DNA of 64,000 nucleotides from Acanthochlamys bracteata (Eukaryota > Streptophyta > Magnoliopsida > Pandanales > Velloziaceae): positions 3,100,001-3,164,000 of the forward strand of contig CM034137.1 in NCBI GenBank assembly GCA_019914995.1, in the 5' to 3' direction. How positions within the stretch are numbered: the first letter of the stretch is position 1; every line of letters begins with the position of its first letter. The translations under genes were made by a program, and so were the position numbers. Below the pieces are notes generated by a model, which was not told where the DNA came from, did not search any database, and was given only the letters and a program-made list of their open reading frames with translations. This document shows positions 1 through 12,839 of this stretch, piece after piece.

Positions 1-1155
1 AACAAACACAAAGTATTAGTCAGAAGGTTTTTCAATCTACTTTCAGATAAGTGGCTGTGGCACTCGGCATGTTGCAATCTGTATGGAAGCTTAAGTAGCA
101 AGATCCTTGCTATTTTCTGGGACAAACAGAAAGCAAAGAAACGATTCTATTCTTCTGATATGAATATGTTAAAACAAAAAGCTTAAGCACTTGAAGAAGT
201 TAACTAACTGCTCCAGTTATTGCCATCCCTTACAACGCTCTGAATGGTTGGTTACCTTGTCATCTCGTATTCCCGTCTGCGTGTCTCTATGAAAGAATTC
301 TTCGTGGACTGGTCTCAGGTTCCGATATTGTTCTTCTCATGGTTTCGTATATAGCACTAATTCTTGACACTAGAACGAATAGATTTTCAAGCAAGTTTCG
401 AAGCTTTTGATGATTTTTATTTTGCTACAATGATCGCAGAAATGGGATTGACAGAGATCCTGATAAGGTATGCGACATGGACTGGTGGAAAGAATAATTC
501 TGGCAGATTATTCTCAGTTGAAATCACAAAGGAATTGGTCTTTTTCTTCTTTCTTTCTGGCAGGTTTTTTGCTGATGCGTGTGGAGAGAAGAAAGCAGTG
601 AGTTGAGTTCAACTGCGTCAATCAACATGAGATGATGCTTCTAATAAAAATGTCAAATCTTACTATGATAGACTAAGAAGCAACTACTCAATCTACAGTC
701 AAGTGTCGTACTAACACTAACATCTCAGATATCATCACTACAGTATTAGCTTGAGTATGTGACGAAAACACTAATACAACTTATTGGTGAGTGAAAATGG
801 ATTGATTTTCTGTTAGCTAGCTAATTATCCTCTTGTTAGATTCTAATTCTCTCTATAATTGAGGAGCAAAGCATCTCCTGATCTTCTCATCGTCCTAAGA
901 TGTTCTTAATTTCATCTTTGCCTCTATTATTACTACAAAGAATTGTTCCCTTATTTATTCCTTGCTACTTGCAGTGCTTTCATATCTCCGATGACTATTT
1001 ATATACCCTAAAATCTTAAGCATTTCCATCTATCTCACCAAGTGTTGTATACAACCCTTCTTGCACAGCGGCTAAGTTAGCCAGCTATAAGCTGCAAGAG
1101 ATCAAAGATTGACTTAATAAGTTAGTACACAAGATATCACCGAAACTTATAGACA
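1..1155. other. Unassigned left flank and ALMT leader
   Basis: No gene recognised. Frame 1 on the + strand is open from the window edge to a TAA at 184-186 (61 codons), which could be the last exon of a gene to the left, but it matches nothing I know and that length occurs by chance. A TATATA run near 1000 lies about 155 bp before the ALMT start codon and could be its TATA box, making about 1030-1155 the 5' leader. Confidence 0.3.
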
Positions 1156-3252
1156 ATGAACGGAAAGAAGGGAAGTGTAAGGATTGACATTCCGAACGCA
1201 ATGCCGCCGGGAAGATTGAAGAACCCTTCTGGAGAAGAACTGTCGCCTTACAGAAAGTGGGTACGCGATGTTTGGACATTTGCCAAAGAGGACACTAACA
1301 GAGTGACATTTGCTCTCAAAGTAGGGCTTGCTGTCCTGCTTGTTTCACTACTCATTCTCTGCAGAGCTCCATTCGAAGTTTTTGGTAGTAATGTCATTTG
1401 GTCTATCCTCACAGTCGCAATCATGTTCGAGTACACCGTCGGTATGATAAACATTTTTCACTCTCTTGGAAAAATTTGTGTCTAGCGTTTATACAACCAT
1501 TCTTCTAATTTGAGCTCATGTTGTCGATGCGTTAGGCGCTACATTCAACAAAGGTTTCAACAGAGCAGTTGGAAGTTTATTCGCCGGAATATTCGCCAGT
1601 GTAGTAATTCAGATAGCCATATCTAGCGGTCATTTACTAGAGCCTTACGTCATAGGCTTCAGTATCTTTTTCATAGGTGCATAAACACCCTTGTATATCA
1701 GCTTAAGCTTTCAAATCAAGCGGCTACTGATCGTAAAATGTTGAAATGCATGATATGCAGGAGCAGTAACGTCGTTCATGAAGCTATGGCCGACGCTTGT
1801 GCCATACGAGTATGGTTTCAGAGTTACACTTTTCACCTACTGTCTCATCATCGTCTCTGGCTACCGGATTAGTAATCCGTTAAGAACAGCTATGGACAGG
1901 CTCTACTCAATAGCAATCGGTGGACTTGTAGCGGTTCTTGTCAACATCCTCGTTTGCCCTATATGGGCAGGTGAGATGCTTCACAAGGAACTTGTCAAGA
2001 GCTTCAACACTGTCGCCGACTCGCTTGAAGGTAATAACTCACTGCTGATGATCAAACTTTTTGAATTTTACTTATACTGGAGTGGCTCACTTTTTGTGTT
2101 CTTGATTCATTAGAATGTGTGAAGAAGTATCTGAGTGATGATGGATCAAGTCATCCAGAGTTCTCAAAAACAGTGACCGATGACTTCTCTGATGAGCCGG
2201 CGTTCCGCAAGTGCAAGGCCACATTGAACTCTTCATCCAAGTTTGATTCACTGGTGAGTAAAGTTGAATGCTTCAGTCACAGTTACGGAATTTGTAAGTG
2301 TGTAACGGGATCAGTGTATTCATCTACAGGCAAATTCAGCAAGATGGGAGCCACCACACGGGCGTTTCAGGCACTTCTTTTATCCGTGGTCGGAGTACGT
2401 GAAGGTCGGGGCCGTTTTACGGCACTGTGCTTATGAAGTCATGGCGTTGCATGGTTGCCTACACTCTGAGATTCAGGTAACTACATATATACTGATGAGG
2501 TAGATACTGTATTGTAGTAAATGGCACCATAGAACTAGTGATGGAACCGTAAAAGGCGCCAAGCACCAATACCGATTTTATGCTTCAAAACAGTTGTAAT
2601 GAAATCCGATTGCTTACATGCGATTCAGATTCTGAAATTTCAAGTTGCTGTTGTATATGTGCAGGCACCATACAATCTCCGATGTGCATTCCAGCCGGAG
2701 ATTCTTGACGCAACAAATCAGGCTGCAGAATTGCTTCGTAGCCTCGGCAAAGATGTTAGTAACATGAAGCACAGCATTCAGACGACTCTGCTTAAGCGTC
2801 TACATAGCTCAACCGAACGCCTTCAGCGTTCTATTGACGTGCATTCATACCTTCTAACTAGTGGTCACACTTTATATGAATCTCCACCGAAACCTGCAGC
2901 AACAAAGTTTGCTGACACGCTCTCGTTCAACTTCAAAGATAGCAGCAGTAACCCTTCAACTGAACAGAATGCGAACGGAACAGTTTCAGTTCAAGCAGAA
3001 TCATACCATGAAACTATGAGGAAACAGCAGAGGAGGCTTTACTCGTGGCCTTCCAGGGAAGTAGATGAGTTTGAGGACGACAGTGCTGCTGCTGCGGCAG
3101 ATTTAATACCCAGAATGCGAACGCTGGAGATCACTACAGCTCTGTCGCTTGCAACATTTGCTTCCCTTCTCATTGAGTTCGTTGCAAGGCTGGATCACCT
3201 GGTTGATGCCGTAGATGAACTTGCGAAGATGGCCAAGTTTAAAGAAGTGTAA
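1156..3252 (+). CDS. ALMT: Aluminium-activated malate transporter (ALMT), tonoplast ALMT9-like clade
   Basis: Six exons: 1156-1441, 1536-1676, 1761-2030, 2114-2253, 2330-2476 and 2665-3252. All junctions are GT-AG and in frame, giving 523 residues, close to the family's usual length. The N-terminal half holds hydrophobic segments (first about residues 52-68, next about 76-95) followed by the pore-region signatures [14 protein letters not shown] and PYEYGFRV. The C-terminal half starts with the WEPPHG motif (about 285-290) and ends in [15 protein letters not shown], the tail typical of ALMT4/5/6/9. ALMTs are anion channels carrying malate or chloride; this clade acts at the vacuolar membrane, in guard cells and elsewhere. 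The clade is inferred from remembered family sequences, and the exact orthologue is open. The gene converges on FCF1, with 427 bp between stop codons. No disabling change is seen. Confidence 0.93.
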
Positions 3253-3679
3253 ATAATGGTAGCGACAAATTTTAGGGCATATACATACTTTGGTAATGAC
3301 AATCAAATAAATAGTATCACATATTTTACTCACAAGGAACCTGAAGTCGATATTTCTCCATCACGTATGCTGTGTAATCTTGTTTATCCTAGTGATACTT
3401 CTCCAATCACGTATGTAAAAACAACAAGAAACCGGCATAAAGTTCTTATTTCATTGTGGAAGACAGAAATAATACATAACGGTACTTAGATTTGATAGAT
3501 TGCAAACAAAACGATGTTACAGAACTTTTATGAAAATATCAATTCAAGTGGAATTCTTAGATACATGTATTAAAACTTCCATGGCAGTTATTTTGATGAT
3601 GTTTTCTCCTCTCAAATGTACACTTGATTACAACCGTCTCCAGCATGAAAGAGCAGATCCACTTGTTGTCATAAAACCA

Positions 3680-6296
3680 TCAAATTCTTGGAGCTAATAG
3701 AAAATAAATATCCTCAAGTCAGAATACCATGTGAATTAATACTATGATTTCTCAGAATTTTTACTAGCCAATTAGATTAAGATGGCTTTAGCAAAAAGGC
3801 TGGACATACCTCCACCAATTGTTGCTTCCGGCAAGCGCTCAATTGAATACTTGTGCTGAGTGATATACATAATAGGCACACCAGGAACCTAGCAACATAA
3901 ATTGCACCAATAAGTCAAAATGGAAAATATTGAGAATCCTTTAACCCATATGATTCTCATACCTTGCGTATCCTTCGTTTTAAGTCTCTATCACATGTGG
4001 CAACAATGTAACACTTGTGCTGCTTACAAATAAGAACAAAGTTATTTCCGAGCAAAGGACTTAACAAAGCCCCTAAAAGATAAATGCAAGCAGCTAATAC
4101 AATATCGTGGATGAAGCCATATTGCACTAGATGATTATAGCAATTCTTTGCACGATATTGTGCTCTAACTATATATAACAATACATTATGCATAATAACA
4201 ATATTCATGTTACATTGCAGTTTGAAGAGAAAGTTGAGAGACAATACAAGGCCTGGAAGAACACTCTAAAGACAAATGCACTATCTAATAACATGTGAAC
4301 ATTAAATTTTTTCAAACCACCCTAAATTGCTTTGCAATGTCTGCTATAGCCTCGTTTCCCCTTAATTTTGTGGACTTCTGCTCCTTTGTCTTGTACTATA
4401 TAGTGTAGTGCATGCACACAATTAATCTAGCTGCAGTGACGTCTACACTTACCTGAGTGACCCTATCAACAATGCAATCATCAGCATATGTTCCTTTATG
4501 TGTACAAGGTAGTCTTTCAAAGCGAGGGTCCTTTGCAATCCTTAAAGCAACGCGATACTTCTGCCCCAACTTTTCAAGTTCAGCCATAACACAATCGGTG
4601 ATACATGGTGTACCTGTACAGTAGAAGTCAATTTTAGAGAATTGTAGCAACAACCAATAGCAGTTCTACTGATTGAATGAGTCTAAGGATGAATCACTTA
4701 CATTTGGCATATAGACAGTCCATCATCCCTTTCTCCAAATCAAGCTTTATGGAAATCAGAGAATTAGTATTCATAAGAGAACATTAAAAGAAAATCTCAC
4801 TGCAGATGCATATTCTTGATTCTTCCACATGGTAAAATTACAAATTCTCACTAAAGCTGCATCTTCTGGTAAATGGGTTTAATTCCCATACTAAAACATA
4901 AAAGATATAGTAGACACCCATAATAAAATACACCGACATTAATTCATTGAACAAACATATAACGAGTTTCACAACAATTAAGCTGGCAGAATTATAATCT
5001 GTTAACATAATTTTGCACCATCTAGACCGGACATAACCCTAATTTCAGACAATAAATCCACCCCAATTCTAGTAATCAATCAGAAAACATAATAGAGCAT
5101 GAATACAAATACTCTTATCCAAAGCATTCTACCAACACCATTCAAATGGTTGGCAAAGACCTACAACAGTTAGCAAAAGGAAATCAGTGTTTATTATACC
5201 TCATGTTGACATTAATAACTTTCAAGATATACATGCAAGCATTACTCAAGGATTTTCTACCTACTGCCAATTTTTATAATAGCATGTCCCAGTTGTAAAT
5301 AACTACCTTTTTCCAGCAAAATTGAAGTAATGAGCCATAAGTTTAATCTGTATCATACTATCAAGTTTATTCACTTGTTTTTGCCAAATTCTCTTCTTTA
5401 TCATATTTCTAGGAATGGTATGCCATGCCATGCCGCGCTTCCTAGAGTCTGGCCATGTGTTTATGACTCTACAGGAGAGTTATCTTATAGCTTTTTGGAA
5501 AATCTGATTCATCTTTGTGGAACCATCCTTGACAAAAATTCCAAATAGCATCATTTGTATACTACTCAAGATCCAATGTACGTGACAAAGCGACTTAAAA
5601 AAAAGAAAGCATATGTTATTTCCTGGCTTAAAGAGTTAATTTACCCACTATAGAACTCACTAGGAAGAAAGAAATTCTTATGATGTATATAAGTAAGGCA
5701 AAGAACCTTCTTATTGTGTAACATATAACAAAACAAAAAAGTAAATCATCAACTTCATGAAAAACAAAAATCAACGGCTTTATAGTAATTTAGACATGTA
5801 CTGATAATTTTACCTTATTTTGGATGGAGAAGTTGATAAAGTTGGTATCAACTATCACACGGTACGGCGGTCCGAGTGCCGTGTTGTACTTGAAGAAGAG
5901 TGCTGAAGATACAGTCGGCCTATAGTAACAAGCAAATCAAACAACAACTAAAACAACTAATAAAGAAAAAAATAGGATGAACCCCGAAACGGATACAGAA
6001 TGGAATACAAGCTAAAAGCTTGAAATAAAAGAAGTGGAACGAGAGAGAGTTAAAGAGTAATTACACATTGCGAGGAAGCTTCTCCTTCTCCAGGTCCTTC
6101 TTCTCCGGGTTCAAAACCTCTTCTTTGTACCTAAACAACACCAACATCAACACAAATCAATGAATTGTTAAAACAGACCAAGTCTTTACAACAAGAAGTA
6201 ATTGAGAAAGAATCAAACAGCTCACTTTTTGAGGGTTTTGGAGCTCACGAGTCGTTTGACATTGGCGAATTTGGGTCCCTTCTTCGCCCTCCCCAT
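3680..6296 (-). CDS. FCF1: rRNA-processing protein FCF1 (UTP24), PIN-domain endonuclease
   Basis: Eight exons on the minus strand: 6296-6226, 6130-6065, 5919-5814, 4744-4702, 4613-4453, 4019-3963, 3888-3810 and a 14-nt last exon 3693-3680. They join in frame to 198 residues, the usual FCF1 length. The product starts [16 protein letters not shown] (basic N-terminus) and contains the PIN-domain acidic motifs [16 protein letters not shown] and [10 protein letters not shown], ending ATIGGAPRI. In yeast and animals this nuclease cuts pre-rRNA at sites A1 and A2 while making 18S rRNA in the nucleolar SSU processome. Conservation is near complete wherever I can compare. The 14-nt terminal exon would be missed by most gene finders: reading past 3810 instead adds an unrelated tail. 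Confidence 0.95.
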
Positions 6297-6443
6297 TCTT
6301 CCTACGAAATTGGAATTGCTAGATCGGTATCTGGAGGTTATAACAGAACACTAGAACTGATTGAGCTAACTTTGGCGAGATCTCCGGCAAGCGACGGCAG
6401 AACGCGGGAAGTAGAGGGGTTAAAGGTCTAGAGGCTCAGTGTT

Positions 6444-6452
6444 AAACCCTAA
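6444..6452 (-). promoter_or_regulatory. Telo-box (AAACCCTAA) upstream of FCF1
   Basis: The nine bases AAACCCTAA lie 148 bp before the FCF1 start codon. Telo-boxes are known in plant ribosomal-protein and ribosome-biogenesis promoters or leaders, where they coordinate growth-linked expression. The motif is seen; its function here is inferred from the gene it precedes. Confidence 0.55.
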
Positions 6453-6539
6453 AGATGGAGGTGAGAAAGAAGACGGCAGGCACGCGCTGAGCGGCGGAAT
6501 TATTAAGATCATGAGCCATTCGGCATCCCGCCGTTATTA

Positions 6540-7415
6540 ACAGTTTTTACAAGACCAGTCAATAAATATTTGATTTACGATATAGAGTCCTTAACTACAA
6601 AAAGGTTAGTTAGTCTTATAATGACTTATAAAATTCATTAAATCGAAAAATATTGTGAACTAGCTTTTTAGAAATTTTCTATAAATGATTCCTGATGTTC
6701 TGCAAAAATATATTATTTATTCAGATTGTTTAAAAATCAAAATAAAAAATAATTTTAATATATATATAGAGTATTGAAGATTATTTAGGAATGATAAATT
6801 AAAATGAAAAAAACCTTTAGAACTCGCTACCAAATATGCACTCTGGTTATTGTGAAAACCCGTTCCCTATATTCACCACCATATCGTAAAGCAAAGTAAA
6901 ACAAACTCTAAATTTTCTAAACGGTTTGCTACGTCTTCCAATATTTGAAAGGCAGCATTTGACAAGCATAAAATTCAAACAAAGGCAAAATGTTACAGAG
7001 AAGGAGCACGAACAATATCGATACAAATCAACCTTGTGAATCAGTTTGCTGATTGCAGAACTCGAATAAGAAAATATGAAAATTTCCAAGAACACGTTAA
7101 TTTCAAACCATTGTAGCTAACATGTCATTCAATCTAAAGTTTCACAGTATGATAATGAATTTACAACATATTACAAAGAACACACAAGTATGACCCAACT
7201 ACAGCTCCACATGCTAACCTCTAAAATTATTTGCTGCATTATTTTACACCTAATCAAGAAATTACACTAATAAACAAGTAGACAACACAGTTTCCGTGAT
7301 GCAGACAAGGACATAAACCGAGATGCAGGAGACTTTGAACAGAACCAGACTGTAAGGGCCAACCAGTAACAAAGCCACCGGAAGCAGACGAATAAATTTT
7401 AGGCATTTCGCATCA
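6540..7415. other. Intergenic spacer; 3' region of the HGGG-repeat gene
   Basis: From 6540 to about 6830 the DNA is AT-rich with no gene signal. From about 6850 to 7415 base composition rises and this is probably the 3' UTR of the minus-strand gene ending at 7416. No further gene is seen. Confidence 0.4.
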
Positions 7416-9395
7416 TCACTTGCACATCCATTTGTGAGCCAGGACAGTCGACCTTTCAGGCTGCTCATGCTGGCCTTCAATCTGGCTCCCAAGGCCACCA
7501 CAACCAGCCAATATTGCTAACAAACTTCCCCCATGAACACGACCTTCGGAAAAAGAGAACATCATCCCAGATTGGTGAGGAAACATGGCCATGGCCTGTC
7601 CAGAATTCTGCTCCAAATTGTTCGGCTGCTGAAGACCATTTCCAGTATTCTCTATAGTCTCATTCACCTCAGAAGTACTGGCAACAGTTGTAGCATTGAC
7701 ATTGGCTCCCGTCAAGGAACCCACTGCTCCATCACCATGGATACAGTGGTCTTGAAGCAAAGCACTATGCGCAGCACAAAGGCCACCCTTGCCTCTAGCA
7801 AAACGGTCACATGGAGGACTACGATCACCTAAAGCAGACCCAGGTTGACCCCATGAGCACCGCTTCCCTCCACCATGTGCCTTGCAGAAATCAGTGCTCC
7901 CTTGCGCACTCTTTCCACACCCCTCAGACTCGCACCGCTTGCCTCCACCATGACGAACACAGAAATTAGTCCTCCCTCTTGCACTCTTTGTGCAGTCAGG
8001 AACAGCGCATCTCTTCCCACCACCATGGGCAACACAGAACTGTGTCCCACCATGCACGCTTTTTGGACACATGCCACCACCTTGAAACGTGCAACGCTTT
8101 CCCCCGCCATGCCCCTTGCAGAGAGGAGTGCTGCCTTCAGCACCTTTTGTGCACCCTGGATAAGTGCACCTCTTACCCCCGCCGTGACCCTTACAGAACA
8201 TTGTGCTTCCCTGTGCACCCTTTGTGCATCCATTAAATTGGCAGTGGCGCCCTCCTCCGTGTGAGATACAGAGGCGAGAATGCCCTTCTGCACTCTTGGT
8301 GCAATTCTCTCTCTGACACCTTTTGCCACCTCCATGTCTGATGCAGAGACCAGATTTCCCTCTTGCAGCACGTGTACATCCTTCATGGCTACATCTGCGG
8401 CCACCACCATGGGCTATGCAGAAATCAGTTCGGCCTTCTGCACTCTTTGTACAACCAAGATACTCGCATCTACGTCCACCACCATGGGCTTTGCAGTAGA
8501 TGGTCCTACCCTCAGCTCCTTTGTGGCAGCCTTCCTTCTGGCATCTCCGACCGCCGCCATGGGCTATGCAACGACCAGAAGCTCCTCTGGCCCCTTTTAC
8601 ACATCCTGGAAACTGACAGTTTTTAGTGTTAGTACTACGTTGTTCTGTTTTTACCCCGGAAGTACAGGAGACTGGTGTTTTCAGCTTCTGTGTCACAGTA
8701 GATGAGACAACTTGGCTATCTGGAACAAACTCAGCTTCAGCAGTAGGGATCTTTAGTGCGGCAGGGAATCTGTTACTCATGTCGGGATTGTGCTGAGATG
8801 AGAATAGACGAGCCCCAAACTTCCAACTAGACGATGTTGCCCCCCCGTTGACAATTGATCTTGAGCTATTTTCTGGTACAAGCAAGCTATTTAGATGCTG
8901 GTCTTCACTCAGAGTGACATTGGTGATAACAGATTCAGATGGTCCAGTTGACAGACTTAAATTGAGATCAAACAAGCTTTTTGAGTTGAACAACTCAGAA
9001 GCAGCAACAGAAGGCTTTTTACTTGATGTACTGTCATTGCCAAGGCACAGCTCAAAATTCAGATCCACATCTATGGAGGTCTCCTCATCCATTTCTTTGG
9101 AAGATGATATGGTACAAATAGTTGCAGAGCTTCTCTTGCTGCTTTCAGAGGAACTAGGTGAACGCCCTAAACCCAGGGACAGTGAGGCATGTTCAAAGCC
9201 CTCGCCTTCAGTAAAATTCGCCCACTTCCTCTTTCTTTGGATTGAGTTGTATGAAAATGAGGAGGCGCAAGGAGAATCAAGATAGAGAGCTGTGTCTACA
9301 TGATACTCTGCTCCTGCCCGGAATTTGCTCCAGCTCTCAGAAGCATATACTGAGTGGTTTGCTGGCAAACCAAATCGCCCAAGTCTGCTGTCCAT
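7416..9395 (-). CDS. HGGG-repeat zinc-finger protein (WRKY19-like zinc-finger family, no WRKY domain)
   Basis: Single uninterrupted coding exon, 659 residues from the ATG at 9395 (MDSRLGRFGLPANHSVY). The open frame runs two codons further upstream but has no ATG there. Residues 1 to about 255 are serine-rich and low in structure, with short LDLNLSL/VDLNFELCL patches resembling EAR-type LxLxL repression motifs. Residues about 262-520 hold ten consecutive units of the form C-x4-C-x10-C-x2-H-G-G-G-[RK]-x-C, plus one decayed unit, each about 25 residues. These are the zinc-binding repeats called WRKY19-like zinc fingers, seen in Arabidopsis At1g64140/At5g64550-type nuclear proteins and in oomycetes. 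The tail after about 540 is glutamine/asparagine-rich. Function is unknown; a nuclear regulatory role is inferred only from composition. Antisense frames over the repeats are long because the units lack stops on either strand. Confidence 0.88.
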   Translation of the reverse strand: MDSRLGRFGLPANHSVYASESWSKFRAGAEYHVDTALYLDSPCASSFSYNSIQRKRKWANFTEGEGFEHASLSLGLGRSPSSSESSKRSSATICTISSSKEMDEETSIDVDLNFELCLGNDSTSSKKPSVAASELFNSKSLFDLNLSLSTGPSESVITNVTLSEDQHLNSLLVPENSSRSIVNGGATSSSWKFGARLFSSQHNPDMSNRFPAALKIPTAEAEFVPDSQVVSSTVTQKLKTPVSCTSGVKTEQRSTNTKNCQFPGCVKGARGASGRCIAHGGGRRCQKEGCHKGAEGRTIYCKAHGGGRRCEYLGCTKSAEGRTDFCIAHGGGRRCSHEGCTRAARGKSGLCIRHGGGKRCQRENCTKSAEGHSRLCISHGGGRHCQFNGCTKGAQGSTMFCKGHGGGKRCTYPGCTKGAEGSTPLCKGHGGGKRCTFQGGGMCPKSVHGGTQFCVAHGGGKRCAVPDCTKSARGRTNFCVRHGGGKRCESEGCGKSAQGSTDFCKAHGGGKRCSWGQPGSALGDRSPPCDRFARGKGGLCAAHSALLQDHCIHGDGAVGSLTGANVNATTVASTSEVNETIENTGNGLQQPNNLEQNSGQAMAMFPHQSGMMFSFSEGRVHGGSLLAILAGCGGLGSQIEGQHEQPERSTVLAHKWMCK

Positions 9396-12130
9396 GAACA
9401 ATGCAATGTACCCTCTTTAATCGGCCGAATCTTAATATACCAGTCAACCTAACTTCCGGGATTAAATGTTAGCAATTATACACAGTAGAGTAAAGCTCCA
9501 TTCTAGGTGCTCTGGCATCCTCCACTGACAAAGCCTGATGTATCACGGCGATCCATTTTGAGGAAATGATAAGATTGGAAACTTGCCTAAAAAATTGTCC
9601 TTGTTCTGTAGCGTGTTAAGCAGATGGACTGCTCTCATGAACCAGATGAGAACACTAAAGGATCCCTGCAACAGATTGCAGTAATTAGTAGGTAGATATT
9701 CAAGATTTAAGCCAAACAAGTTAGCTTATACCAATCCATGGGTATAAGAACTAGATACCAGTCTCTCACATGAACATATTTGCATTAAAATACTTTCTAT
9801 TGAAAGCTATTTTGCCAATTCCTAGATGCAAAGTTCCATCAACGACTGCAAATACTATGCATAAATAAGAAAAAGGTGGAATACATCCGCTGAAGGAATA
9901 ATTTTGAAGGCTCTTTAGCCTGTACTCTGCATAAGTTTATGCAGTTCATCTACAATTAACTTTTTTAATAGTTACGTCATCAAATTGATTACGTAAGGCA
10001 TTATAGGTTGCATGCTTTTCACACTATAAATGATCACTAACAAAACTCTTCAGTTTTTCTCCAAACTATAATACAAACCTAGTATTTCAAAAAAAAAAAA
10101 AAAAGTAGGTCTATCATACACCATTACTACTGCGTTCAACCAAAATTGAAACTTAAGTCAGCCCATAGTGTAATATAGTTATAGCAAATACCAAATCATT
10201 AATATATCAAATTAATCAGAAAATAGGGATGAAACAAAATAATTTCGTTAGAAAAGAAAAAGTTGGTTCCAGAAGACATACATAAGGGCTATTATAGTAA
10301 GTGCAATAGGTAAAGGCAGCAAATGGTCCTAGGTATCAAAATGCATAACATGAAGATGGCAACCCCCTTAGCAACTATGAACGGAAACCTCAAATATTAG
10401 CAATATTCAATCAGAAATTATATATTCATTGTCAGGAGAAAGTATGTAGGTCCACCAAAGTACCCATCTTGACAACGAGGAGAAATTTACTTGCTTGCCA
10501 GGTAGAATTCTACTTTCAACATCGACTAGTAAAATTGAGAACATTAAGTCTATAACATAAAATCATTTTGGACAAGACACAGTGGAAACGCACCATAAAG
10601 ATGACCAAACTAGTTCCATAAGAAGTTTACGATAATATTTTGAGAACAAGGTACTACAAAGTCATTATACCATAAAAAGGAGGAATAAGAAAGCAAGATA
10701 CCTCTTCCTTTAACATCCAACATTTTAACAAGGAACACGAAAAATGGGATTTGCGACCTCAAAGCAATTTGAACCTTTCAAGCAATTGAAGGCCACCAAC
10801 ATATACAAATATGACTGACAATAATTAATACTTTAGTATCTAGAAACACTATTGACTGCCAGTTTTATATGCTCACAACAGCAAATAATGACACATCCAA
10901 TGGTGGAAGTAGCACCTACTGAGGGAAGTATGTTATCACTGCCATCTAATTTGGCGAAGACCAGCTAAAGATAGATAACAACATGTCACAAATACACATC
11001 TACTACAAGGCAATATGATATGTTGGATATTGTTGCCACTTGTAAGTTTAATTAATAGGGCACAAGAACCATCAAGGATGTTGGTGAGAACTGCATAAGT
11101 TGCCACGCCTTATAACAAAAGATAAGCAAACCTAGAGCATATATACCAACCTCTTCAGAAATGTTGAAGACCAAGTGAGAAGCACCGTGCACTGGACGAA
11201 GTATCCTTCCAATCTGTTAGTTTTTTGAGTACGTAATGATGAGCTTATAATGTTCATTTCTCTTGCGGCCAGTGCTTGATCTTTCAATTTTCTAATTTGT
11301 TTCTTAAAAAATTAGAAACAAAATTTAAACTTGGCATAACAATCAAAACAAATGAATAGTAGAAAGTAGTCAACCAGCAGCAATACAAAAGCAGAAATTT
11401 ACTAAAAAGAACTATGCTAAAAACACAAGGAAAAGGAAGTCCATAAAACAACTAGAGAGAAAGCAGAGACTATATGAATCCCAATGGAAAAAGAAAAACC
11501 AAAAATAGCAATTACAATAATAATAATCTGCAGATTACGTAGACCAAGAGAGAAAAATCTTGAAAAACACATCTCCTAAGCAAGAAAAAAACTTCAGACA
11601 AGTAAAGACGCACGAAAATATAATCAATAAATCAATCAGACGATATCGCAATCGAACACAATCAGAAATTAAACTGCGGGATGACACACACCAAAACGAA
11701 CTAAGCGAATTAAACCCACAGCTTTGGAAGTTGGAAAAACAACTAAAATAGGTAAATAGCATTGAATCTCAAATCAATGGATGCAATCATCGAAACCAAA
11801 GTGAAGATGAAAACTAACCACCTGAAGCAAAGAAGAAAGTAAGAAAAATCAAGCAAGCAAGAGAGAAACTCAAACACACGAAACCGATCGCTATTTCTAC
11901 CAATCAGAAATCGATTGACTCAAACTTTACCTCGTGAATCGTTGAGAAACGAGGGGATCCGAGATTCCAAACGAAGTATATTTGCTGCGGCGGTGGCGGC
12001 TGCGATGGCGGGGAAAACTATTAAGAGTTTGTGCACGGCAGACGCGGAAAGCACGGTGAATGAATCGAATTAAAATTTGATTTCTTTTGTTGGGAAGCAA
12101 AACAAAAGAACGAACACCAGAGAGAAAGAT
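9396..12130 (-). other. 5' leader with long intron and promoter of the HGGG-repeat gene
   Basis: No coding exon found. A good acceptor (TGTTGCAG then exon from 9665 downward) and a good donor (exon ending at 11931, then GTAAAG) on the minus strand suggest a non-coding first exon near 11931-12060 and a leader intron of about 2.26 kb. The GC-rich stretch 11950-12060 looks like a transcribed plant 5' end. Inferred from splice-site quality only; cDNA would settle it. Confidence 0.45.
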
Positions 12131-12839
12131 GTTAAAAAAGCGAGCCAGCGAAGAGTGAGCGGGTGTCGAACATTAGAGAGAACAGACAAATAAATATATT
12201 TAACTCCGTCTTATGTTTTTCTATTTGCAGATTTCATTTTTCATTTCAGAGATAAGTACTTTTAGTATTGCAAATTTTAGTTATTATTGCAAAATTTATG
12301 CATTCTACTTGCTTATTCCATTTCACAACTCAGTAAAGATCCTGTCGAAAAGAAGATGCAAAATAATAGATCAACGTCGTTGTTGATCGCCGCGGGGCCC
12401 ACTGTTTATTACGGCATCAGCACTATCGTCAGACTCTACGTAACAAATATGCGTTAGAAGCGGAGACCACGTTTCACACGTGTGGCCAGTTTCCACTGCA
12501 ATACACACGTTCGCTACCCGAGCTTTTCGTTTTTTGCAGCTTCGGCACTCTATTTTATTACTCGGGCAACTTATAAAGAATTTGAAGCCAGGCCTCTTGT
12601 TAAAAAATAATTATTTCATGCTAAAGGATCCGCTACAATATATCTAGATATAACTAAATATAAAATATAAATACTTTGCTTACTTATTAGATCCACTTTT
12701 AGAGGATTATTTTTCAGAAATTTATTTCTTAGAAGTTCACCATTACATCGATAGGTTATCTTCTAAATATTATTTCATTATTTCATCATTTCACAAAATT
12801 AGTAAAGCTTCTTAATAAATAAAGATAGGGAACGGTAGA

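Noticed and set aside
5330-5548. 72-codon frame on the + strand
   Set aside because: It lies in the FCF1 intron between 4744 and 5814, with no similarity to anything recognised.
7829-8705. Several long overlapping frames on both strands (up to 193 codons)
   Set aside because: They are shadows of the HGGG repeats, whose codon composition leaves other frames free of stops.
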